DNA of 64,000 nt from Cercophora sp. LCS_1 (GCA_036250225.1 JAPZLL010000041.1:277867-341866), one strand, 5' to 3'. Positions 35,438 to 46,870 are shown, counted from the stretch's first letter. Made by a program: numbers and translations. The notes: generated by a model not told the origin, from the sequence alone.

Positions 35438-36630
35438 GTCGTCGATTTGGCACGAGAGAGTTGCAAAGATCCTTTGGGCCGCCGACCACTGCGTTGGTGG
35501 AGAAAGGGGATCGGCTGGAAGATCTGTTTGCCTCTCCTTGAATGGAGAGGTGCGGAGCTGGTGACCCGTTTCGTGATACAACATCGCGGATAAAGGCCAC
35601 CAGGTCCGGAACTTGGGTCGTCTGTGCTTGCGCTGTCGGTGTTTTTGCAACCAAAACATGGGGCGTTCAACAACGGATCCAAGACGCTTTCGTCGTCTTC
35701 GTGTACCACTTCAACTTGGTCACATTTCCCCTTTCTTTTCTATATACCAAGGCCCGTTTCACCCCTTGATCGCTTGACACTAACTTACCTGTCACACCGT
35801 GACACATACCAGTGGCAATGGAATGGACTAGTCGACGGTTTGGGCTTATTGGTATGTGGTGCGCGGTCGAGCTAGGACAGTGTCGGACTCTGGTTGACGT
35901 ACGGTGGTAGAAGGGCAGAAATGCGGGGGACCGGTGAAGGTAGTTCAATGCGAGAAAGGGTTTTGGCGCAAAACGCGACAAGTCCTCATTTGTCGCCCGG
36001 TGATTGTTGCTTTGCATTCGAGCGTGTCCACAATGTGGCGGAGCCAAAGCACAACACATGCTGAGACGGCTCAACCGCAAGGCAATCAACGCACAAGAGT
36101 GAATGCCACCTGACGGCCTTGGTGTTGATTCCTCAGGCACACTAGTTGAGTCCTGGCCTCGCTGTAGACACTAACGACGAAAGCTGCGCGTCACCGACCC
36201 GTCTTGGATGAAGGGCACGGAGCCTCTGCAAGGCGGCCTCGCACTCGGCATGCATGCAACCCGCTCCACAACTTATGACCAATCAGGACGGGAAACTAGG
36301 GTATTCTTGAAGCGCCCACCATTCGTCACCCGCAGACAACCACGCTTTTGCTCTTCACCGCGGTCAAACACCGGTGAGGGGTAAAAGTCGACGATCAGGA
36401 AGGATTGGCCACAAGTTTACATGTTTTCCGCCCTGACTTTATCCTAGCTCCGTGTCTCTTTCCGAAGCATTATGGCATTCTCCCTGAGCCAGACGAGAGA
36501 GAGGTGGGGTTTTGACCCCTCCAGATGCGAACGTGGCGGGCTCTGGACGGTGTTCTGCCACCTGGGGCGTGGCGGGCTGGAACCCCCTGTCGCCAGCTGC
36601 AACGGCTCCGCAAGCGGGTTCCGTCAGCCT
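35438..36630. other. Intergenic, 1.2 kb
   Basis: Contains the NEP1 3' UTR. Remaining frames are short and incoherent. No RNA gene or repeat found. Confidence 0.4.
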
Positions 36631-37056
36631 TCAGGCACCATTCTGCTCTTGCCAAAGAGCTCCCGTTGACCTCATTGTGCTTGAATTCACCCCCCTTGGG
36701 TGGGCAGTCACGTTGACAATGCTGGACTGAGAAGAGGATGATGCAATGACCAGCATTCCACCGGCAGGTGTCCCGGATTTGGAGCGTGTATTGCGTTGCG
36801 CAGGAATATGGCGAGCATAAGGTCGAGCCGGGTCACCAGGTTGGGCACCACTAGCCACGCCTGCCTGGCCCGGCGATGAACCCATGGGCAATCGCAGCGG
36901 CCCGCGAGTGTTGGTCGGGCGCTCCACATTGACATCCGTCTTCCCAAGCCAACCCCCGGTACCTTTTGCGGCAGGCAGGGGGTACGGCTGAGAGGGGTCA
37001 TGGACGTTGCAATCCAGTCGTGCACGCTGCACGAGTGTGTGCTCTTGAGCAGTCAT
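36631..37056 (-). CDS. Small unrecognised protein, tentative
   Basis: An open frame of 141 codons begins at ATG 37056 on the minus strand (MTAQEHTLVQRARLDC). It has natural-looking low-complexity content (LPAAKGTGGWLGKTDVNVER, TNTRGPLRLPMGSSPG, GTPAGGMLVI). No domain is recognised. It is divergent from the gene starting at 37481. The C-terminal third is less convincing, and an unseen intron could change the end. It could also be spurious. Confidence 0.35.
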   Translation of the reverse strand: MTAQEHTLVQRARLDCNVHDPSQPYPLPAAKGTGGWLGKTDVNVERPTNTRGPLRLPMGSSPGQAGVASGAQPGDPARPYARHIPAQRNTRSKSGTPAGGMLVIASSSSQSSIVNVTAHPRGVNSSTMRSTGALWQEQNGA

Positions 37057-37480
37057 CGTCTTCTGTCTCGTCACAAATCCGCCCAATCTATTCTCTACGC
37101 GTCTGTACCTCGTCCTCGTCGTAAAGGAGGGCGGTCCGATCACAAGTGCAAAACCGCTCACCACTCACAGCAACGGATGTAGCAGGCTCGACCGTCTCCA
37201 GCGCTTCCGCTGCTTGGATCACAGCTCATCACAGCTCAACGACAACCCCCCCCTTGCTCACGCCACACCTCCCTTTTCGCCCCAAGCCCGCCCCGATTGC
37301 CTTGCCTCACAGCTCCAAGTTCCGCGCCCAAGTGACAAGCTCGACATTCCCGGTCCCTGGCCCCAGTAAGGACGGCTTTGGAGCCTGTCAAGCCTGCCAT
37401 CGCAACCGTTTCTCCTTCGGCCCAAGGCTTTGATTTCTGACTCGATTGTCCCGTTGCCTTTCTTAAATACCGGATCAACC
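37057..37480. promoter_or_regulatory. Promoter region of the VOC/RS-repeat gene
   Basis: 424 bp, C/T-rich toward the right as is common in fungal core promoters and leaders. No discrete element was identified. Confidence 0.4.
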
Positions 37481-39214
37481 ATGGTTCTCCCGTTTCTTGA
37501 AGTCTCCCACCTCCCTTCCTCCTCCTCGTTTTTCTCGGCTATTGTCCAACCCCTAGGCCTCCGCTATCTATCCACCGAGCGCGGCCATTTTCCCTCCATC
37601 ACGTACGGTGACGGTCTGGGAGCCGTCTTCCAGCTGCGCCAAGTTGCCGCAAGCCGGGACCGCCCATTGAAGATCTCACACCTTGCCCTTTCGGCTCCGT
37701 CCCCCGAGGCGGCCGACGACGCTTACGACTGTGCCGTCCGAGCCAGTCCCGACGACACTCGGGACCTGCACCACGCCCGGTCCTCCTTTGACTATTCTTC
37801 GGCCAGCGGAGCCTCGGCCACCCGCACTCTTGGCGGCGGAGGCAAAGTCCGTATCAATATTACCGACTTTGACGGCAACACCATGGCCGTCGTCTATCGT
37901 CCTCCCCCACAATACGGCGACCACTACGGCGGGTCGACGGTCCGCGCCACGCAGTCAACCCCCAAGGAAGCAAGCCGTATCCTGGACTGGAACTATGATG
38001 TTGTCAGCTCCGAGCTGCCACCGCCCAGTTCTAGGACCGACGTCTCATCACGAAGTGCGGCACGGCGCCCATACGAAGCAAGCAGCCGTGTTGCCGACGA
38101 GCCTTACTCATCCCTGAGACGGAGCATGACTGAGGGCGCCACACCCTATGAGCCTACGTCACCTCGGCAGACGTCCAGCGGATTCAATACGGGCACCGTC
38201 GTCGGAGCTCTTCTCGGCGTCGCTGCCGGCGCGGCTCTCGGTGGTGCTCTAACGTATAGCAAATATAAGACAGACCGGTCCCGCGCCCCGCGTCAGGATT
38301 ACGATGCGGCCCCGCCAACTTTCACGCGCCGTTCTACCTTTCCGGATCCTTACCCTGACCGCAAGGAGCGCTACGTAGACCCCAACCGCGAGATGTCCAA
38401 GATGCGCTATCCGGAAGAATACGCCCCCATATCGGAACACCGGGGGCCACCCGAGTATATCGCCCGCTATAGTCAAGCTAGGTCGCACAGCCGAGACCTT
38501 GATGATCATTACAGCAAAGCGCCGTCTCGAAGCAGGGACCTGGATGATTACTACAGCAAGGCATCTTCTCGCAGTAGGGACGCAGAGGATCACTACAGCA
38601 AGGCTGGGTCGCGAAGCAGGGACTTTGACGATCGCTACAGCAAAGCCCCCTCCAGGAGCAGGGACTACGACGATTACGAAGATGTGCGGGGCCGCCATTC
38701 AGTCCCGCGATCTCGTGCATCCGCTCGTGCCCGGAGCGCGACTGCGTCCCACCGTGAAACCCTCCTCATCGACGACAGGGAACACCGTAGCCAAGCCGGC
38801 TCGCGCAGCTCACGTCATCCGCCCATTGTTCAACGCAGCTACACAGCATATGAACCCCAGGAGCGCGACAGCTATGTGTCTGCGAGGAGCCACCGGTCGT
38901 CGAGCACGCTCCGTGGCGGCCCGCCGCAGGCTGGGGAGTCAACGCAGATGGTTTCTCGATCCCGGTCCGGAAGTCGCATGACGACTACCACCGTTAAGGT
39001 CGGCGGAAACGGAGGGAGTCGTGCGCCCACATATGTCTCGGCGCGAGGCGTGCCCCTTCCAGCAAGTAGGGCAAACACATACATTTCAGCCAGAGAGGTG
39101 CCCCTTCCCAGCAGCCACGGCGGCTGGGATGAGGATGATACTGGAAGTGTGGTGCCAGAAGACAGCATCAGCTGTGTTGGAATCGAAGGCCGGAAAGGAA
39201 GAAGATACCATTAA
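37481..39214 (+). CDS. VOC-like N-terminus, membrane segment and RS-rich repeats, 577 aa
   Basis: A single exon starts at ATG 37481 (ACCATGG context). Residues 1-140 look like a vicinal-oxygen-chelate (glyoxalase-like) half: FLEVSHLPSSSSFFSAIVQP, ITYGDGLGAVFQLRQV, LKISHLALSAPSPEAADDAY, VRINITDFDGNTMAVVYRPP. About 245-265 is one hydrophobic Gly/Ala helix (GTVVGALLGVAAGAALGGAL). From about 335 come tandem 14-residue repeats of the form RSRDLDDYYSKASS, then a long Ser/Arg-rich tail with two copies of a YVSARGVPLPAS-like motif. The metal ligands expected of an active glyoxalase are not obvious. I infer a membrane-anchored scaffold; function is unknown. Confidence 0.85.
   Translation: MVLPFLEVSHLPSSSSFFSAIVQPLGLRYLSTERGHFPSITYGDGLGAVFQLRQVAASRDRPLKISHLALSAPSPEAADDAYDCAVRASPDDTRDLHHARSSFDYSSASGASATRTLGGGGKVRINITDFDGNTMAVVYRPPPQYGDHYGGSTVRATQSTPKEASRILDWNYDVVSSELPPPSSRTDVSSRSAARRPYEASSRVADEPYSSLRRSMTEGATPYEPTSPRQTSSGFNTGTVVGALLGVAAGAALGGALTYSKYKTDRSRAPRQDYDAAPPTFTRRSTFPDPYPDRKERYVDPNREMSKMRYPEEYAPISEHRGPPEYIARYSQARSHSRDLDDHYSKAPSRSRDLDDYYSKASSRSRDAEDHYSKAGSRSRDFDDRYSKAPSRSRDYDDYEDVRGRHSVPRSRASARARSATASHRETLLIDDREHRSQAGSRSSRHPPIVQRSYTAYEPQERDSYVSARSHRSSSTLRGGPPQAGESTQMVSRSRSGSRMTTTTVKVGGNGGSRAPTYVSARGVPLPASRANTYISAREVPLPSSHGGWDEDDTGSVVPEDSISCVGIEGRKGRRYH
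38486..38674 (+). repeat. 42-bp coding tandem repeat, four units plus a partial
   Basis: Inside the preceding gene. The units encode HSRDLDDHYSKAPS, RSRDLDDYYSKASS, RSRDAEDHYSKAGS and RSRDFDDRYSKAPS, with a decayed fifth. The amino-acid pattern is kept while codons differ, which suggests an old, selected repeat. Confidence 0.85.
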
Positions 39215-40014
39215 TGTGGTGCCTACAAGGCGTTTTCACCGATGCCATAGGAGACGTTTTGCTTTTTGCTTGATTGGAGATGTTCTCCACATAGGAGGCG
39301 TTGAGGGTTGATAAATGACAGAAATGAACGAAACCACGAGACAAGACGACACAGAGCGATCTGTATGAACAACAGCGGTGTGTGTATGGGGCTGGAGACG
39401 AACTAGTACATCTTGTTGATGAAATGACATCTTGCATATAACGGAGCTTCAGTTGGTTGGAAGGTATGAGGGGTTTGATCCCGAAGACGCGGGTCGGATA
39501 GGTCCCGGGGCGATACCATTTGCGCCTGTTTTGTAGTGTATCGAGCGCTTTCAGGAGCGCTGTCGGAAGCTCGTTTGCAATGCGGTTGTGTGTTCGCTGC
39601 TTCAAAACCTGCGTGCACGGGTGTCCGAAATTGCCATTGGCAGAAGATAAATTTTCTGGAAAAGAAAAATCGAAGTGGCGATTCCCCATGTTTCAACCTG
39701 GGCCGAAGCGCAGATAGCTTTTTTTCCATTTTGCCATGCCGGCTCCGATGGTCGGACCTGGACCTCGCCGGACGAAGCGGCATCTCCCCGGGATTTCCAT
39801 AGCAAGTAGCGCTTGCTAGTTGAGAGGAGGCAGCCCACTTCTTGTCACACCTTCGGCGCCGAATCCAAAGCTAGACGTTGCCAACCAAAAAACGTCCTTA
39901 CGTTTGTCCCCCCACGATACCGAACGCCACTTCACCAGCTACATCTCATCTTGTCACTTCGCCGTTGCTCACCCACTTTGGAAATCGTGCGCCCTGTAAC
40001 TCTCTCTCGCCCGA
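39215..40014. other. Intergenic: 3' flank and MET7 promoter
   Basis: 800 bp. A minus-strand frame across 39168-39689 has no protein-like pattern. The right part is C/T-rich leader for the cystathionine gamma-synthase gene. Confidence 0.45.
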
Positions 40015-41944
40015 TGCCGAGTTTTGTCCTCGGGGAGTCCATTCCCCCAGACACGGCGCATGTGCGTGTTCACCTCTTTTCCTTTTCCCCGTTGCTGCCT
40101 CCGTCATCGTGGTATCGGGGACTGACTCAGATGCCAGGCCGTCAGTGTTTCTCTCCCAACATGGAGAGCTAATGTCGGTTATGAGGAGGGCGAGGACTGG
40201 GTGGTCAACTCCATGACCACCGGCTATCCCCGGTATGCGCTTCCAACCCCTCGCAGACCACGGCTTCCTAACAAGCTCTAGCTTCTTCATCCACAAGAGC
40301 ATCCAGGCCTTTGCTGCCGAGCTTGCTGCAAACTATGGCGCCCCTAACACCAAAGCCATGCTCTTTCCAACCCGCCAGATTGCCAACCGGTGTGCCACCT
40401 TCGTTCGCTCCATCGCACCACCCACCATCTCGGCCAATCTGTCCGTCATCACACTCTGCCTGGATAACACCAATCCGGCCACCAAGCCCATCTCCCTCTT
40501 TGCCCCCTCCATCTCGGCCGTCATATTCCCCGCCGACGGCTTCTCCTATGCCAAGCAGTACTGGCAGCATACAGGTGACGGTGCATCGTCCCGTCGAGCC
40601 GAGTTTTGCCATGGCCTGTACCGGGATGGCCTCCTGGTCCTCTCCGATTCGAGCCCCGCTTCGCCGAAACCGTGCCGCGGGCCCCGGCGTTACCAACGCT
40701 CCATGGACGCCGGGAGACCAGCCAGTAGCCCCGTTCCCAACGTGAGTGGGCATACGAATGGAAACGGAGTCCAAAAGAAGGCTGAAAACAACGACGAGTC
40801 CTCCCGTTTTCTCGAAGAGCGCTTTGGCCGAAACCTGGATGTATCTCTCGCGGAGCCTGCCAAGAGCGCCATCCGCCGCCGTATTGCTGGCGCCCTGTCA
40901 TCGTCCCATGAGTTATCGAAGTCTCCGCAGCCGGAAATGGAATCCAACACACGTGGCGTCGTAAACCTAAGGGAAGACGATGTCTACCTTTTTCCCTGCG
41001 GCATGAATGCCATCTTCAACGCCCATCGTGCCCTACTTGGCGCCCGACCAAGTAACCTCAAGAGTATCAACTTTGGCTTCCCCTATGTGGATACATTGAA
41101 AATCCTCCAAAAGTTCGGACGCGGTTGTATGTTCTTCGGACACGCCTCGGAAAAAGACCTCGATGATCTTGAGGAGAGGCTCAAAGGCGGAGAGCGGTTT
41201 TTGGGGCTGTTCTGTGAATTCCCCGGCAACCCACTCTTGACATGCCCTAATCTGGGACGGATTCGCAAGCTGGCGGACGAATACGACTTCGCTGTTGTGG
41301 TTGACGAGACCATTGGCACGTTTGCAAACGTCAACGTCCTCCCCTTTGCCGATATTGTTGTGAGCAGCTTGACGAAGATCTTCTCAGGCGACTGTAACGT
41401 CATGGGCGGAAGCGCCATCTTCAACCCGCAGGGGCGGTACTACGCCGCCCTCAAAGACTTTGCGCGGCGGGAGTTCGAGGATACCTACTGGGCGGAGGAT
41501 GTGATCTTTATGGAGCGGAACAGCAGGGACTTTGCCTCAAGAATCGACAGGGTAAACACTAACGCCGAGGCCATTTGTGAAGTGCTGAAGGCGAGCGATC
41601 TGATCAAGTCGGTGTTCTTTCCGAGATACAACGAGAGCAGGGAGAATTATGAGGCTTGCCGTGTACCCGGGGGCGGGTATGGCGGACTGTTATCAGTTGT
41701 GTTCAAACATCCCAAACAGGCCGTGGCGTTTTACGACGCAGTCGAGACGGCAAAGGGGCCAAGTTTGGGCACGAACTTCACGCTGACGTCCCCATATGTT
41801 TTGCTTGCGCACTACCAGGAGTTAGACTGGGCAGAGGGATACGGCGTTGATCCTAATTTGATCAGGATTAGTGTCGGCCTGGAAGAGACGGAGCATCTCG
41901 TAGGCGTCTTCAGGGAGGCATTGAGCCAGGCGCACAGCGCGTAG
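40015..41944 (+). CDS. MET7: Cystathionine gamma-synthase, fungal MET7/STR2 type
   Basis: Exons 40015-40062, 40138-40232 and 40282-41944 give 601 aa; introns are 75 and 49 nt. The joins read PPDTAH-AVSVSLPTW and TTGYPR-FFIHKSIQA. The N-terminal 200 residues are the extension found in fungal enzymes. The PLP fold-type I domain follows, with FPCGMNAIFNAHRALLG, FCEFPGNPLL, AVVVDETIG and the PLP lysine K413 in SSLTKIFSGD. The substrate-end motif LIRISVGLEETEHL is present. The enzyme joins O-acetylhomoserine (or O-succinylhomoserine) to cysteine in transsulfuration toward methionine. A TGACTCA string at 40123-40129 lies in intron 1 but overlaps the probable branch site. Confidence 0.96.
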
Positions 41945-42522
41945 AAAAGGAAAGGGACGGGTTCGACCACAAAAAGGGGCTGTCTCGGTTGCTGAAGCCA
42001 GGAGATGGAGGTCGCACTTCAATGTTGATAGCCGCGTAGGAATATCATCTATTCCCCGGTTTGTATGTCTTGGGATTGCATGCATCAACGCCATGCATTG
42101 CCAGTGGCAGAGTTGAGATGCTGGTGCTGGTTGCGCGATCCGGTTCATCTTATCGGACACTCTGGTGTAAAGATCCGCGCTGATCCAAAAGTTAGAGACA
42201 CGCTTTCAGATGGAGAATGTTTGCGCTATGCAGATAGACAAAACATGCGCAATTCAACAAATCGTTCAGCGAATATCCTGTCGTAGACAGAAAAAAAAAA
42301 TCGATCTTGCCGGGGATTCACGGCTCATGACGATCGTACGACAGGATCGGCCCGGCGCGGACCGAGCCTTGCAACCCAGGTGTCATCGGATGGCCGTGGT
42401 GACCATGAAATCGCGCAACCTGTTACGCTCAGGAGACATAGCCAGCCGCCTCCTTGGACGTGGTTGGATATTGCATATGGCACGTATTCTCAAATAAGCT
42501 GCTCGTTACCACTGTAGATAAA
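41945..42522. terminator. Converging 3' flanks of MET7 and the SPX-RING gene
   Basis: 578 bp between stop codons of converging genes. An A-run lies near 42290-42300. No gene supported. Confidence 0.4.
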
Positions 42523-43956
42523 TTACATTACGTTACATGTGGGTGGTTGATCCCCAACAAGGTCACCAAAAAGTTCCTTCCTCCGATCCGCTTCATTGGT
42601 TGTTTGTTTCTCTTTGGTTTCCTTGGGGAACCACTTCTCAAGATAGTGCATAAGTTGGATATCGATGTTGGCTACAGGTTTTAGCATGGTCCTATTCGGG
42701 GATCAGGAAGCTCAAGGCTCACCGTCAGTTGCGTCCATGATTGTCTTGGCCCGACATAGTGGACAGTGCTTCTTGTTCCTGTGTTGCAACTTGATCATGC
42801 AGCGGATGCAAAACAAATGGTCGCATTTGAGGCGGATGGGAAGCCAGCAAATCGAGAGGCCTGCTCAGAGTCAGTGGCGCCAGCACAACAGATCATGGTT
42901 GGGCAACCGACAGATCGTGCATGTGTAATCCGCAACCTGGGGAACGACGGCGAGGATGTCATTGGAGAGGGTTGCGCAGATATCCTTGGCGATACTTTCG
43001 GCGATGAAGTTGGCCGAGTGAAATGCTTGTGGAAATGTCGCCTTCACGCCCAAGGATGTTTGCTTGTCGAACTCTGCAATCGTTAGCAAGACATGTATCG
43101 GTGAGAGGGATTGCCTACTCTTGATGATTTTGACGACTGCTGTCTGGTTCAGCTCCTGGAACTTTACATTCTGTAGGACTGTCGCATTCAGTGCCAAAAA
43201 CCGGGTGTAGGCGTTGATGCTGGCTTCTAGTTTGAACTTGTTTAGAAGATCTCTCTTCTCGACTTCGTCCTGGAACCACACTAGCTGTTTGCGCGCCTTC
43301 TCGCTGCTCCGAACGCCCCCCTTGGCTTCGGTTGTCGAGAAGAAGACCTGTGCGGCCAGGTACAGCTCAAAAATCTCGCGCCATCGGTATAGATCCGATT
43401 TGTGGACTCTGATGAGTCCCTTTTGAGGCCTGGCCACCACGGCGATTTCACTCCCCAAGGTGGTGATGCTTTCATTCATCGCTTTGCGCTCCTCCGACTG
43501 CAGCATATCGAGGCCACCCACGTCGGTTTGAAGGACATTGAAGAATCTCGCATCTGCATCCAGGGGGATCTTAACCCAATTCTGCTCCTCCAAAGCAACT
43601 TGGGGTTCAGGCGGGGCTAGCTCCCGGGGGTCAGACGGCGAGATCGTCGTTGCCAGCTCCGTCAACTCTTCAAGTTTCTCATATCGTTCTGGCGGCAGAG
43701 TTGGCGACCCGGGGATGGGCCGGACAACTAGCCGCGGCTTCAGGAGGTGGGATTCACCTTCCTCCAGACTGTACTTGGCATTGTGATCGGCCAGCAGTTG
43801 ATGGAGGGTATCGGCGTCGTACCCTTTCTTGATGAGCTCCTCTCGCACCTTGCCCAGTATCTTTTTGAGTTGCCGATAGGGGATGGCCTTTTCGACCCAG
43901 TGCTGCGGGTATGTCTCGCCCTGCAAGGCCTCCTGGAAGGCGTGGCCAAACTTCAT
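42523..43956 (-). CDS. SPX-domain RING-finger ubiquitin ligase (Pqr1-like)
   Basis: Exons 43956-43119, 43073-42912, 42860-42723 and 42671-42523 give 428 aa. Introns are 45, 51 and 51 nt; the second uses an uncommon GTCGGT donor but is the only splice that restores the RING. The N-terminus is an SPX domain (MKFGHAFQEALQGETYPQHW, then IPYRQLKKILGKVREEL with the KKILGK inositol-pyrophosphate-binding lysines). It continues through FFNVLQTDVGGLDML and LNKFKLEASINAYTRFLALN. The C-terminus is a C3HC4 RING: CTIC, LKCDHLFCIRCM, HCPLC. SPX-RING ligases such as S. pombe Pqr1 sense phosphate status and ubiquitinate phosphate importers. That target is inferred from the family. Confidence 0.93.
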
Positions 43957-45114
43957 GGCAGGTGTTGGAGCTGTGAGAGCTATGGCAACCAGAGAACCGA
44001 CCAGACTACTTCGTGCCCGTGCGACCGTGTGCGCATATCGGGAAAATTAGGTGCAAAACTGAGTTTCAATCTCAAAATGGGGGAGGGGGAGAATGTTATC
44101 GCCAAGATAGGTACGCCCGAAGGCAGAGGGACGAGAGAAATGGGTATAGTAACTCGAAAGTCAGGACCGCCGTTGCGCGAGAGGGCGTGGTGTGGTCGCG
44201 TGCTCGTTTGCGGGTTTCTACGCCCGTTGGTTGCCTTTTATGAGAGCCTCGTCGTTCCTGCTCCTGCAAAGGTCGTCTCCCGTGACAAGCTTAGTGGCGA
44301 CCCCTCATGAAGCATCGCTTCCTTTCCCATCACCGCCATCTTACGTAATTAAGGTTCGTCCCATCAAACCGAACCCCTCCATGAAAAACCCAGTTGATGT
44401 GCAGAGTCTGGATGCGCCCCAGCACAGGGATGTTGTGGCAAGCGACCATCACCTGATGAGACATGCTGGGCGCCAAGGTGCAAGAGCTGGAGCGCCACAT
44501 GCTCACCACTTCGCTCAACACAAGACTATGACACACTGAAGCCTACAGCAACTCTAACCAAGGGTAAATAGTAGCTGGCGATTGTGACTTTTCATGCAGC
44601 CTTCTAGCACCCTGAGCACTTCCATGGGAAGCGGCAAAATAAAAGCGGTCAGTTAGCGAGGAACCAGAACCCACCGCATCAGGCAGCATTCTGGAAGGAT
44701 GAATCATTCTGCCCAGGGACATGCAGTACTTGTATTGTACAATACAATACAATACAATACAATACCCCCCTGCTGGTATCTACAACCAGTGTGACAACCA
44801 ACGCAGTGCTGAAATTCTAAACGTTGACTGAATTTGAAGTTGTTTTGGAGTCGCGTCGCCGCATCGTGATGTGCAAATCCACTCGGACTGGTGAGGTCGT
44901 TTTTGTCTGGCTTGTCTGCTCCGAAAGCTGTCGGCGGTGACTAACTTGTTGACGGTTTTACACTAAGGACGCCACAGGGCAGATGCCTGCAGTTTGGGGC
45001 GTGGAGCCCCACCATGCCCCGCGATCAAGAACTGTCGCATTCAATTTCTAAACTTGGGGCCGGCACAAACTCGTAAGACTACCAGAGTATTGTTTCCAAC
45101 ACTGAAGCATCAAG
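43957..45114. promoter_or_regulatory. Divergent promoter SPX-RING / JJJ1
   Basis: 1.16 kb between divergent start codons. It contains an 18-bp perfect palindrome at 44730-44747 running into a pentanucleotide microsatellite. No gene is supported. Confidence 0.45.
44741..44765 (+). repeat. (AATAC)5 microsatellite
   Basis: Five perfect AATAC units. The first unit is part of a palindrome, TTGTATTGT/ACAATACAA, at 44730-44747, so the array may have grown from one palindrome arm. Confidence 0.92.
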
Positions 45115-46870
45115 ATGGGGGCGGAGCAGTCAAGCACAAGAAGGGGTGCCCAGCAAACGGCTCAAGCAGGAGAGCGCAAAACGTGCTACTACGAGCTTCT
45201 GGGTATCGATCGCCAAGCCCCAGAAGAAGAGTATTGAAACCCCCAAACCCGTGAACATGGCGCATTCCTAACAGCTCCCTTCCAGGATTCGTCGAGCCTA
45301 CAAGAAAAAAGCACTCGAGCATCACCCGGACCGAAACTACGGTGACACCGAAAACGCGACCCGCCGCTTCGCCGAGGTCCAGACGGCATACGAAGTTCTC
45401 ATCGATCCCCAGGAACGCGCATGGTACGACTCCCACCGAGATGCCATCCTCAGCGGCGACTCAGATGCGGCTGGTGGGGGCCCGCCGTCAGATCAGACCG
45501 CCGCTGGCAATACCCCGGCGGCCGCCATATTTGCCCTCATGGGCCGCTTCACAAAGAGCGTCCCCATGACTGACAGCCCCTCAGGCTTTTTTGGCGCCCT
45601 CAATAGCCTCTTCGACCAGCTTGCCGCCGAAGAAACCGTGGCCGCAGAATGGGAAGGCGCTGAGGTCATCGATTACCCACCGTTCGGAAAGGCAGACGAC
45701 GACTACGATTCCGTAGCGAAGACATTTTACAGAGTTTGGTCAGGCTTCTCTACAAAGAAGTCATTCAGCTGGAGGGATAAATACCGACTCTCTGACGCGC
45801 CGGATCGCTATGTCCGGCGGTTAATGGAAAAGGAGAACAAGAAGTTGCGAGAAGATGGGAGACGGGAATTCAACGATGCCGTTCAGTCGCTGGTGGCATT
45901 TGCTAGGAAACGGGACCCGAGATACGTGCCGAATACACAGTCTGAGGCAGAGCGGCAAAAGGTTCTCCGAGACTCAGCAGCCCAGCAAGCAGCCAGGTCA
46001 CGGGCTGCGAATCTAGAAAAGCTAGCCGAGTTTGCTGTCCCGGAGTGGGCGCAATCGAGGGAGGATGGTGACCAAGACGGGGAGTTCTCACAGTCAGAGG
46101 AGGACGAGTCTGAAGTCGAAGTCCTCGAGTGTGTGGTCTGTAACAAGACGTTCAAGAGTGAAAAACAGTTCGATGCGCACGAAAAGAGCAAGAAGCATAT
46201 CAAAGCGGTTCAGCAGTTGCGACGACAGATGAAGAAGGAGGACGCTACGTTCGATCTGCAGGAAACCGGTGATCCACTCCCGACTTCAACACCTGATGAG
46301 GGAGAAGACGAGGAGGACGCAATTGACACGATACAGTTGGCAACTGGCGCTTACGTTCGAATTGATCCGGGCCCCGGTGGTAGGGAAGAAGTAAAACAAC
46401 CAACGGCCCCCTCCCCGAGCGATACCGAAGACGAAGACGACGAGTATGCGCCACGCACTGCAGTGGAGGAGCGCATAATGCCAAAAGTTACGACGCCAAC
46501 CGAGAGGGCGGCTGCAGATTCTGCAGTGGAAATCGACTCAGCAACAGCGAGTGTGAGCAACATGACTCTAGATAACGAAGCAACCTCTGGCAAGAAAGTC
46601 GGCAAAGCAAAGATGAAGCGCGAGAAGAAGGCCGCCAAGCAGGCGGCCGAGGCGCTGGAGTCTGTAAGTGCTTCTATTCTACTCTTGTTCTCACCCACTT
46701 TAACGCGTCTGATGAACTATGGACCTGACTTCCCCCCATAGCACAACTGCGCCGTTTGCGAGGAAACCTTTACATCTCGGACCAAACTGTTTGCTCACAT
46801 CAAAGATCTCAACCATGCAGCCCCCATTCCCGTGTCCAGACCAAAGGGGAGCAAAAAACAAAAACGGTAA
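45115..46870 (+). CDS. JJJ1: Ribosome-biogenesis J-protein Jjj1
   Basis: Exons 45115-45230, 45286-46663 and 46742-46870 give 540 aa; introns are 55 and 78 nt. An N-terminal J domain ([33 protein letters not shown], HPD intact) is interrupted by the first intron. Then comes the Jjj1 mid-domain (FYRVWSGFSTKKSFSWRDKY, RRLMEKENKKLREDGRREFN) and a first C2H2 finger (LECVVCNKTF, HEKSKKH). An acidic/charged stretch with KMKREKKAAKQAAE follows. The second C2H2 finger, in the last exon, is HNCAVCEETF with HIKDLNH, then the basic tail SKKQKR. Yeast Jjj1 with Hsp70 releases Arx1 and shuttling factors from cytoplasmic pre-60S. Both fingers complete, as in functional homologues. Confidence 0.96.

Noticed and set aside
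39168..39689. 173-codon minus-strand frame downstream of the VOC/RS gene
   Set aside because: Overlaps the real gene's 3' end and lacks any coherent domain or splice context.
40123..40129. TGACTCA as a CPC1/Gcn4 amino-acid-control site for MET7
   Set aside because: It lies in intron 1 and overlaps the CTGAC branch signal close to the acceptor, so the match is explained by splicing.
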